64,000 nucleotides of DNA, taken from Ciona savignyi. Taxonomy: Eukaryota > Chordata > Ascidiacea > Phlebobranchia > Cionidae. Of this stretch, positions 22,901 to 34,900 are shown in pieces (within the stretch, counting starts at the first letter, position 1; every line of letters begins with the position of its first letter). The notes under the pieces are model-generated. The model had not been told where the DNA came from, searched no databases, and saw only the letters and a program-made list of their open reading frames with translations. A program made the translations under genes and the position numbers. The stretch covers positions 125,445 to 189,444 of the forward strand of contig CH003396.1 in NCBI GenBank assembly GCA_000149265.1, in the 5' to 3' direction.

Positions 22901-25900
22901 CCCTATATTTTATTCTCTGTAATTTTCGTGGAGAAATATTAAAAATGCGAGGAGTGATAGCCTTTCTTTTTCAAGGCTTCGCCTCTTATTTCTATCGATT
23001 TTACACGAATTTACAAGTGACTAACTCAGCCAATAGGAGTCGCGTTAACTTGCGGAGAAGCTCTTTTTGTCAAGCAAGTCTTTCTTTACATTCTCTGTGA
23101 ATTTCGTGCCGTTGAGAAAAAAAGGAGAGCGTTGGTGACGTTTTCGCAGCAGGTGTTTATGCCTCGTGTTCACCAAAGCATGAATCCAGCTGGGCCTGCT
23201 GAGCGCACGATAAAGAAAAAGGCGGCGAGACTAGCTAGTTCGGTGTGCCCTGCTTTGAAGAATATTGGATATAGTATTTGTGTTTGTTTGCTTTTGTATG
23301 CCCTTTTTACACTTCCTTCACTGTTCTTATTTATACTTTTTACTATTTTAGTTCTACAAAACTAAAAACTTCAATGCGTTTTGGTTCAATTTTTCATAAT
23401 ATAGTTAGAATAAAGGAAAATTTCAATTAGGAATAGTAAAAAAACTACTGAAGATACAAATACAGTTTAAATTTTCCTGAGTACAAAAACTATTAGACAA
23501 TCTACATTCCAATTTTCATATCATTTGGGCATACCAATAATTAGTGAGTATTTCGTTTGTCAGTGCACCTCAAAATTTTCAAAGTCGAGCAGAATTTTCT
23601 TTACATAAAAAGTGGTGTTCACTAAAGTTTACATAATATATTCTTTATTGGAGGTAGATTCTAGGTGTGCGGTTTGTTTAAAAGAGGGATAAATTATCTT
23701 TCCAACCATACTAAATATTAAATCATAGCATAAATTTGAGAAAAACTGTGCTAATTTGAAAATGACCAAAAATTGTAAAAAACACTGCGGGACAGCATGT
23801 TTAAATTAATGCATTTGGCCGGGAGTGAAAGAGTTAAGCAATATTTGTTAAGTACCTTGCCCACGACTAGCTTTGCAGCCAATTTCGAACCTGCAACCTT
23901 TCGGCTGAAAGCTGACTCACTAAACCGCCAAGCTTCGGTCGACCCATATAATATGCTTAACTGTTTTAAGATTTAATCAGGTATTCAGTTCTTTACTTAT
24001 ACCCCGACTATCCAAATACCATATTGTTACCAATCCATCTTTCCAACATGCACAGATGACAGTACAAAGGAAGACAGCAGCAAGCGAAAAGCTGAAGACA
24101 AGGCCCAAGAACAAAAGAAAGCAATGTCAGCGCTTAGAGAAAAAGTGGAGGGCTGTAATGTGAGTTATACCTTCATTCGTTTTAAAGTCAGTATTATTCA
24201 CTTTGCATTAAAGAAGAAAACATGAATATAATCATTTTTATTGATTGAATTGTTTTGAAATGTTTTTTTAAATCCATTTTTGGTCCACTTAAACGCATTA
24301 TTTAAAAATTGAGTCTCAGTACCAGTATGTAACATTCGAAAACATTTCAAAGAGGGTGCGATTGTTTTCCATTTTTCCTTTTCTGATTTTCAACTAACTA
24401 TCTTTAATTATTAAATCGGTTTGTGTTGTATTTGCAGAACATAATAGATGGTGCAGATCGTTATTTAGTCCATGATGGCGATGTATCAGAACTGGACACT
24501 GACACTTTCAACCAAATATCCAAGATTCATTTGTTTCTCTTTAATGACAGGTTGGTGTGTGTGCTTTGTTAGTTGTTTGCAATATTGCTTACTGGTTAAT
24601 ATTAATAATCAGTTAATATTACTGACCGGTTAATATTACTGACCAGGTAATATTACTGACCGGTTACTATTAATAGCCGGTTAAAATTACTGACTGGTTA
24701 CTATCAATAGCCGGTCAATATTACTGATTGGTTACTATTAACAACTGGTTAATATTACTGAGGGGTTAGCTTAGTCAGTTGTAGTGTCAACTGCTGAAAA
24801 ATGGTAGGATTATAACCGACCCTTAGCTAATCATGTTCTTGAGTAAAGCACTTACAGATAAATCCAATGGAAATATGGTCGAAAAAATCTAGTAAAGACT
24901 CTTAATTGACGGCCGTTATTTTAAAAATAAAATTTTTTGAATATTCTTTGGTCTTTAGTATCCAGGTAGCACTAAGCTCCTGTAACCAACAGGTGGGTCA
25001 ATGCATTTTAAAGATTGCCTAGGTTATAATTTTAATGCCCATTTCATTTTACACCAAGGTCAAATATGAGTATCTAATACAATAGTGGTCACGCTTCTGC
25101 ATACTCTTCTTTAGGGCTTAATGTTGTTTGATTTATAATTTGTCTTCATATTATTGTAATCTTACATAGGTTTGTCTGCTGCCTCGGCTATAGTTAATAT
25201 TTATATCTGATTTTTACCGACTGTTTTTTTGTCATCTTTGCCTGATAATGTGCTGATTTATTTTTTTGCTATAATTTAACACTAAAATTTAACACTAAGG
25301 CAAAAAATGAACTAAAAATGTAACAGTCTGACAGATTAGCCTGGTGGGTTAGTGCGACATCTTTTAGCCGAAGGGTTGTAGGTTTAAAACTGGTCGCTAG
25401 ATAGTCGGTAGTGTCCTTGGGCAAAGCAGTTCATGAATATTGCATGAACCAAGTGGAATAATGGGTTCTACCAAATTAAAGAAACGTCTGAATCATACAC
25501 AACACACTGCAGTAGCTCTAATAACCCGAAAGTAAGAGTGACTGTGTGAGGTAATCTGACAATTTCCTGTGTGTTAACAGCTCTTGCGTTTTTTCATACA
25601 CAGGAATATACATGAAAATCCTATCATATGCCGCCCAAAGTTAAACCTCCATTGATTACAGCTTAATGGTAACAACGTGGGTAGGAACACGTAGGGGAAA
25701 CGCTGTGGCTGGGAAGTACAAATTCCAAGTTTTAATTCCAATCGACACTCTGGCAATTGTCAATGCAAGGGATGTCGGCCGTAAGTTCAACTTTTTGTTT
25801 TTTTAATATAAAGAAAGCGGAAATTTTAGACCTATACCTGCTTTTACCAATTTATTTAAAGAGAACAAAGTTGGAAACTGACAAGTCAATTCATTTAAAT

Positions 25901-28900
25901 AGAACAGGAATTTTGGACTTAAAATTTAATTGAACCAGAGACCTGTATGGCTGGTTGACCCATTATGCCAAAATAGGCACTGAATTAACCAGTTGGTTGG
26001 GTCGTAGGGCAACTCATTCCAAAACACATTCTATGATTCCAGTTGTTTTATGGGTTAAAAAACAGTAGCAATATCTCCAACATATCCCCAAACACTACTA
26101 AAGCAGTAAACCTGCATTGAGCACTGTAATGTGACATTTGCTTGTGTTATAATTTTCTTATTCCCAGAAATAAACTCAATATCCATTAACCTTTATTTCT
26201 ATGTAGAAAATCACTAATTATTTTTAGTTAAAGTTGAAGAAACTAACGTTTTATTATTTAGTTAGTCATTATAAGCATTTTATTGTGTATGATTGAAAAG
26301 TTCCTTTAATTTGGTAAAATCCTTTAATACACTTGGTTTAGGCAATGTCCGATAAGTGCCTTGCCCAAGGACACAACCGACTAGCTAGTGACCAGTTTCA
26401 AACCTGAAACCATTTGGCTGAAAGGTGACGCTCTAACCCACCAGACTAAACAGTTGGACAACTTTTATTCTTTTATCCACTTCATTCACTCGTACAACAA
26501 ATTGTTCAAATTATTAGGAAAGAAATCCATCACAAAAAGTAAGTCCCGGTGGTAGAATAATCAGTAATTCTGCGCAAATAAGCAAATCCTGAATTAGGAG
26601 CAATTTGTGGTAAAAAATTATGCCTAATATGTCGTTGATTATTAAGGCCAACAAATATATTGTTTTAATCCAGCAAGCAGCAACATACATTTTGTCTGTA
26701 TCTTTCAGCATTAATCAAGTTATTGTTGTCATTGTGTATTTGGTGTGTAGTTGGTGGGTGTGAATGGCATTGGTGGTAGTGGTTAGTGATCAAATTCGTG
26801 CAACACTTGAAGAAGGGAAGAAGGAAAAATGCTTGCTAAAATTATGAAAACTAATTTTTACCTTGCCCCAAATACTAATCTTAACCCCAGAGCAGATGAC
26901 AACTTTAACCCCAGCCATTACACTAACCTTAATGTCATAATCCTTATATTAGTATGCAGTTCCCTATTTCTCTCTTTCCGTCCTTTTAATTTTCCCAGTT
27001 AAAACCGTCTTAATTCCCTAATTTGTCCAACTCTGCAGTAGAGCTGTCCACAGCATTAACATAGACAACGTAAATCTGGCCCCACATATTTACTCTAAAA
27101 TAAGATCAGTATTAATACACAATCACTCAATTTTAATACCATTCTCCCTATTCCCAAATTATGGATCTAAAACTATTTGAAATTATTAAAATTAAAGACG
27201 GTATATGAAATGACTTATATAATTATATATGTTATATCATAATAATGAAATAATAGATTGAAACAATTTCTCAAAATTATTTTAATTTTACATAACTAAT
27301 TGTAATTTACTTATTATGTCGGTTTTAAATTGGAAAGCTTAGAATAGAAACAGCAATAGTCCATCTCAGAAAAAATAATGGAAGAAACAGATTTATAATA
27401 CTATCTTCTTGTTATTTAGACAGAGAGGGCTACACATCATTCACTGATGAAGTTGGTAAGCTGAGTCCAGTTGTTAAGTGCAGTACACTAAGACACAGTT
27501 ACTTTCAAGTATTACTTTTGAGAAACTATAGCAGAACTAAAGAGCAGTTATACAGCACAATTAATTTTGTTTCTCTTTCAAATTAAATTCAGTTTAAAAA
27601 AAATTAGTTGAATTGTTTTAAAATGATGTTTAATTTTTAGCTTTGTGCATAAGTTAACAGTCTACTGGTTAACCTATTTGTTGTGCGTTAATTACCAAAA
27701 TATCAAGAAATGATTATCCGATTTCAGTGTGTAGCAAGCTTAATCTAGTAATTGACAAGCAATACCTTTAGATGTACCGTTTTACATTAAGAACTCTTAT
27801 ACATAGCGATCTATCTACAATTGAAGTGATTTTTATTTTTTTCAGAATTCAGTGTTCCATAATTTTCAACAGACAAGGCAATTGCTGTGAAACAGTTAAT
27901 TATTTTTTTCTGATCAGGATAGGATAGGATATTCATGTTTATCCCTGCGAATGGGAAAACTTAAGGGGCGCTAATATAGAGGCAATCATCAGATCACCTC
28001 GTGTCTACCGCTAGGTTACCAGAGCTATTGTGTGTTGTGTATAATTTAAATTTTCCTTTAATTTGGTAGAACCCATTATTTCACTAAGTGGAATGATACC
28101 AAATTTCACATAAAAAAATAACAAATCAATCCACTTGGGCACAAAACACAGATTACTTAACCATTATCAGAATACAAGCACAGTCTAATTGGTGTCATTT
28201 TTCGAACATTTGTTCCCAAATTAACTTTTTTCTCACCTCAGCGGTGAAGAATGCGTTCAATGTCCTTGTACTTCCCGAGTCCAGGATGTTCCAGTGCGAG
28301 AACTCAAAAGAAAAGGTGATTAATCAACTTATTATATTTAAGCATAAAGTACCACAGTTTAGTTTACTTTATTTTTTTGTTTCCACGATGAAAACACGAA
28401 GCAGTACTATTGATAAAAATTTGGAAAACGAAAAATGACAAAATGACAGTTACACATGTTACCGTAGTCTACAGTTTAAAACTTTTAAAATGGGTTTTAG
28501 GGTTGCAAATTTTTATCTTTTTTTATTTTAATTTGCTTCCTTGACACCTATAATTCTATGGTTAAATGCATAAAATTAATATTTTAGCATGATTTGGGTT
28601 GTGGAAATCTTTTAGAAAAAGTTACAGTAAAATGGATATGAACACATACTATTATATTGAATCGGAATAAATTTTTAGCATTATTTTGATAAAATTTGCT
28701 TCGAAATTTATATTAATATGCATCGAAAATAATTTTAAACTAAATTTTTTTCCCTAAATTTTAATCGGTTAATGTTGTTTACTACCAAGGATAAAAGCTT
28801 CTGGTGTATTTACCCTTTTAAAAATAGGAACATTGTATTAACTTATTTTGATAGAGAGACACATATTAATAAAGTATATGGATAAGGATGCATTATAAAT

Positions 28901-31900
28901 AGGATATTCATGTTATCCCCGTGAATGGAAAAACCAAGTGGGTTAGCACACGGGCAATCTTCAGATCACCTCGCGCCCACCGTCGGGTTACAGGGGCTAT
29001 TGCAGTATGTTGTATATGATCAAATGTTTCTTCAATTTGGTAGAACCCACTAATCCGCTGGGTTCATGCAATTTCCATTAAGTGCCTTGCCCAAGGACAC
29101 AATCGACTAGCTAGCTACCAGTTCAGAAGCTACAACCTTTCGGTTGAAAGGCTTTGCACTAAACTGCCAGACTAACCAGTCGGACTAAACTATTTGGGTG
29201 CATAATATTAAAGATTTTTCACCAATAAACGTTGTTCCTTTAGAGAGAATGGCTTGAGATCCTTGATTCCACAAAACGCAAACATTTGGCCGATAGAGAG
29301 AAACCCCAAGAACCAGCCACTCCGACGTCACCCATGTCACCCAACAAAAGTTTCAATCGTACGTATTTGCCTCATTGTTTTCCCATTCCAACTCATGTAC
29401 TGTATACGTGTGGTTTGTGCCTATTCGTTTTCAATTTATGGAATAAAGGAACTTTATGTTGGAAGATATCTAGCCACATTTATTTACGTATCTTGTAATC
29501 ACCATTTCAGAACATTGCAAGCTCTTTGTTTCAGTTCAAAATATTTTAAATTTGAATCAAATAATTTTTTGTAAAAACGTACAAAATTTGCCTAGATTCA
29601 AAAAAATGTTTTTGTTTAAATTTTTTTTAGCTTTCTTGGAGATGGGTAAAGAAGAGTGTAAAAGTCCGGAAAAGACGAAGGAAAAAGGGAAGAAGGAGAT
29701 AAACGATCCGAGACTCAACGTGGAGTGGCTGCTGGAGATGCCGGAGGATCTGGATGTTTTCATCGCTCAGAGGAACTTCGAGCAAGCCGTGGAAGTTATG
29801 CTTAAAAGTAAGTAGTATAATGGTAAGACTGATATACCTTTACTAAAAGTAAGGGAAATAGTGTTAAGACCGATATACCTTTACTAAAAGTAAGGGAAAT
29901 AGTGTTAAGACTGATATACCTTTACTAAAAGTAAGGGAAATAGTGTTAAGACAGATATACCTTTACTAAAAGTAAGGGAAATAGTGTTAAGACAGATATA
30001 CCTTTACTAAAAGTAAGGGAAATAGTGTTAAGACAGATATACCTTTACTAAAAGTAAGGGAAATAGTGTTAAGAAGGCAAAGAAGGAAACTACACACCAA
30101 ACTAACGATTATGACATTAGAGTTAGTTTAAAACATAAGGTTGGAGTTAGGGATAGTTCTGGGGTTAAGATTAGTGTTTTGGTCTGTGTTTAAATTAATT
30201 TCTGTAATTTTACTGTGCAGTTTCCCCCCTTCCCGCTTTCCCTCCTTTTAGTGTTGTTCCTAAAAGTAAGGAAAATAGTGGTAAGACCAATAAGCCCTTA
30301 CTAAAAGTTAAAAAAACACACAGTTTTAAAATGTCAGTTAAAATGATGGTTAACTACAGTTGATATAGCATTTTATTTAAAAAAAATTAAAAATATTTGA
30401 TACGAGCCATAAAAGAGTACTGCCGTTATTTTAAGGGTTGTATTGGTTAACACGAAAGACCCTTTTTAAGTTAACCGTCCACATAACGCTGCCGCTACCA
30501 CCTTGTTCCACCCCTCCTATGGTCTCAGACTTTCACACATTCTTTTAACACACTTTGTTCCACAGCGAAGGACTATTTAGCTGGGATCCGGGAATGTCCT
30601 GCCAAAGCAGTGGTTGAAGAACAACTCTATAATCGGACGACTCAATTGGTCGATGTCCTGTCACGGTACGACGGGTCTTGCACTCTATATAAAATACTGA
30701 ATGAAGTAGTTTTTAGTTTATGTATTTCTCCAGTGCATGCATATAGAAATCTCTAGTTTGTAGCCAGAAAAAAATAACAGAAATACGACAGTCGTTATAG
30801 TACGCTGATTATTGAATTTAGTAATTTAACTTCTATAAATAATAGGGCAGACATAGCTGCTTAACTTTATTTTTTATTCATTGTAGACAAATCAATTTTA
30901 GGTATAAGAAATGTCACTTATTAAATAATGATTCAACATCATATTGAAGTTCTCGAAATAATTATTGTGTAACTTTTAAATCTGTTAATACAACAAGTAT
31001 TTAGAAGAGGCATCTAAGGGTATTAGTTTCTTTATGTTAAAATTAATATTTTTGAACAGCTGATCTACTGCTACTATATGTATATGTCCTGGTATACTGT
31101 GTAAGCATGTTAATCACGGTGACTTTCTAGAACTTATCTTTTTTTCCCTTTTTACTGTTTGGTACTACTGATTTCTTTTTTTTTACAATTATTTGCAAAA
31201 ATGTCATTAGCTCATTGTTTTTTTTTAGTTTTTTGTGTAAATCTTGCTTTGGTTTTTTCAGAAATTTTTTTTTAACCGTGCCAAGTTTTGAACCCACGAT
31301 GTGATTATTACTATGACTGTTTTTGTACAGAAGGCGTTAAATATATTGGTCGGTTAAGTATTCGGCCACATGACCATACTTTTCCAGAGAATTTTTTTTT
31401 TTTTTTTTTTAAGTAAAATACAAATTTTAAAAAATCTTTTAACTTTCAGATATTGTTTCTCTCATATCAGTAAAAATAGTTTATTAAATTAAACTACACA
31501 ATGGTTCAGAGAGAAAGATTATTTTGCACATTCCAGAGAATTAAAGTCATCCCCGGATCGTAGTTTGCGTGGTGGCCCTCGTGTGGTAAGAAGACCGGTT
31601 GATCTTCTCATTCGTCTTCATGAAACATCGAAGGTGATCATTTTTCAACAATTTTATCTTGAGATTACTTTTAGTGCAAATTTGATATTCTTTTCCCACA
31701 ATTTTTTTTTGTTAAAATCATTTCTTAAATATTACCTTTTTAGTTTCAATTTTTGCTAATCTGCATCCTGTTTTTATTAGCTCAAATTGCTTGAATTTTT
31801 TTCAAATTTTTACTTCACGATTTTAACTCGAATTCTTTCTCTCAACTTCCCCTACTTTTTTTATTCAAATTGTTAAAGTTTTTAAAGTTTTTCCCCCTAC

Positions 31901-34900
31901 CCAACCCAGGCTAACCTAGCTTTACTCAACTTTTTTGGATCTTTTTATTTTACTTAACTTTTTCGGTTACTCAAATTTTCACCCAGCTTTTCTGTCCCTC
32001 ATTTTTTGGTTAAAAATACCAAAAAATTGTGCTTCAAATTGCTAAAAAAAATCTTTAATTTTCTTCTTAAAATTTCTAAATATTTTTCCTTTAATTACTA
32101 AAAAATTGAGATTAAAATCGCTAAAATAAATTCTTTAATTTTCTGCTCAATTTTTCCTTTCACCCCAGGCTTGCAACCTGTTCCTCGCCAATCGAAGCAG
32201 CGCGGTGACGTTCGCCATCCGACAGCTGCGAACTGAAGGATCTTTGTCGTTGTACATCAGCAAGCTGTGCAAGGTCTTCTTCAACAATTTGGAGGAAACC
32301 GCTCGTGAATTCAACCAGGCTTTTCAAGATATACACGGCTGTTATTCCTGTACGTAGAGTGCTTTAAACTTTTAAGCTTGATTGATTTTTAGTAACACAG
32401 TTTTTTTAAATTAATTTAAATCAGAGCACCTACTGATTTGAACAGTATTTCTAATTCTGTTTGATCAATTCTTGTTTTTAGAATTATTTAAATTCCAGTG
32501 TACATTAGTCCAGGAAGTTTTTTTTACCAACTATTTTCAGCATTTAAATCTCTAAAAATATGCATGTTGATGTGGTAACATTGTTTATTTCAGTTTAAAT
32601 CATATTGTTTAATCCATTTAAAGAGGAATTTTCGTTCATAATTCCCAAGAATAGAGTTTAGTTTGTACCCCCTGCACCAGTAATGTGCTGCCCGTGATTT
32701 AAGCTTTAGAACAGGGATGTCCAACCTTTTATTGTAGTGCATTGTCACTTGAAATATATCAATGGGCCGCAGAACCTATTAAATTTTAAGAAAAATTGGT
32801 ACAAAAAGAAACCATTAAAAACCATTAATTTATTATCCTGTATTCCTGTTGCTGCCATACTTCTAGCCTACTATTACTTCGCTCCTAAAAGCTGACTGAT
32901 ACATTTAATTAGGCTAAAATTCAAAGTTCAAAATACTACTTGGAGTAAAAATGACTAGCGGGCGGCACAAAAATCTCTGGCGGGCCGCAGGTTGGACATC
33001 CCTGCTTTATAAGACAACTGACTCATCATTTTCTCCAGCGTTTGTAGTTTGGAGCCAAAAGGAACTCTCAGCTTTCGTGGATACTTTCTCCCAACAAGTG
33101 TTTGGAAGGAACGCCGATATCAGCGAAGTAGCTGAGTGTGTGCAGAATGCGCAGTGGCACTGTGAGAGGGTGGGTTGGCGCTTATGAATATGTGGTTTAA
33201 ATTTTTTGTTGTTTAAATTTTTCCATTTTTTGAAAGTGTTCTAAATTTTTCAATTAAAGTTTTTAAGGAAATTTTAACTTTTTAAATTAGTTTAAGATTG
33301 TTCTAGCGTTTTGAAGCTTTTTAAGATTATTTTAAAGTTTTGGATGTTTTTACCATTTACTAGATTTTTTATTATTAAAGTGTTATCACAATCTATTTTT
33401 ATACACAGCCCCAATTGTAGTAAGTTCTTTAAATATATAAGAATATTATAATTATTTAAAATTTTCTAAAAAAAGAATAAAATTAACATAGTTCTTTTTG
33501 GCCTATTTTTTATTGCAAAAAGTTATTGGCAAAAAACCATTCACTAAGTTATTGCCAAAAAAACACTTAAATAAGTTATTGTCAAAAACAATCCGCTAAG
33601 TTATTGCCAAAAAACACTTAAATAAGTTATTGTCAAAATATAATCCACCAAGTTATTGCCACATAATTTTTTTAAATATAAAAGAAAGTTCAAAATATGA
33701 AAAAACTTTCAGTTGCACAACCTGGGACTTGATCTGAGCTTCCTACTGAACAACCTGCTTCTCCCTTATATCCAATCCTCGTTACGCGATCATAAACAGA
33801 AAATAATCGACGCAACGAAACTTCGGAATTCTGAGGAATTGTGGAGACCCAGTAATCTCGGGACACCGCAGGTATTCTATCCTGATCGATTTAAGACAAA
33901 GCAAATGTGTTTGTATCTGATTTGATAATAAAAACAAGGTTTGATTGAACATCATTATTAGTTGGGATGTGCTTATCCAAATCAGTTTGTATATTCATCT
34001 ATTCTATTTTCTTCATATTTTGATTACTGTTACAAAGGATCAAAAATCAAACAATTTTCTAAAATACAAATAAATATAATCATTGAAAACTAAATTAAAG
34101 AATTTAAGGATAGGATAGGATTATGTTTATCCCTGCGAATGGAAAAACCAAGGGTTTTTTTAACACTCAGGCAATTGTCAGATCACATTGCGCCCACCGT
34201 CGGGTTACCAGATCTATTGCATTGTGTTGTGTATAAATCAAACGTTTCTTTAATTTAGTAGAGTAGAACCCATTAATTCGCTGGGTTCAGATAATGTCCG
34301 TGACTTACCCAAAGACACAACCAACTAGCTAGCCACCAGTTTCATACCTGCAACCCTTGAGCTGAAAGGCGGTGCACTAAACCGCCAGACTAACCCTTTG
34401 CACAAATTTATCAACCAATACATTCTCAGGCGACAGAACGGCTCGTGGGTGAGATGGTGCAACTGGGTTTGAAATCGTTCGTAGATTACTGCTACGACGG
34501 GTGCTTTTCACGGCTCACCGGTTCCACCCTTGCCTTCACAAGGGCCATTCTCACCCATGTCGACAGCGCCGTCAAGGTCAGTGGATATTCCGAGTTTCGT
34601 TTATTTAAACAAATAAATTGGTTTAAACTAACTAAAGCAGTATTTAAATATAGAGCGCTTAATGCAAATATTGGGCAAAACTGTCAAGGTAGCCTCTGTG
34701 GATATTTTTCGTGAGTTTCATTTATTTAAACAAAAAAAGATGGTGAACTAACTAACGCAATATTTAAATATAAATAGAGGACATAATGCAAATCTTGGGT
34801 TGAACTGTCAAGGTAACATATGTTGATATTTAGAGTTTGTTTATTTAAACCAAAAAAACGTGCATTCCAAGTAAACCAACTGAAACAGTATTTAAACACA

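Noticed and set aside
22861..23365. Two open frames inside the piggyBac-type element as a possible transposase or host gene
   Set aside because: Short, with no catalytic motif; the second is mainly a hydrophobic run from T-rich DNA.
32951..33187. Open frame joining transposon sequence to EXOC8 exon 14 as an alternative first exon
   Set aside because: The family alignment supports the acceptor at 33039, and the upstream part is only hAT-element sequence. Kept as an exonisation possibility, not a gene.
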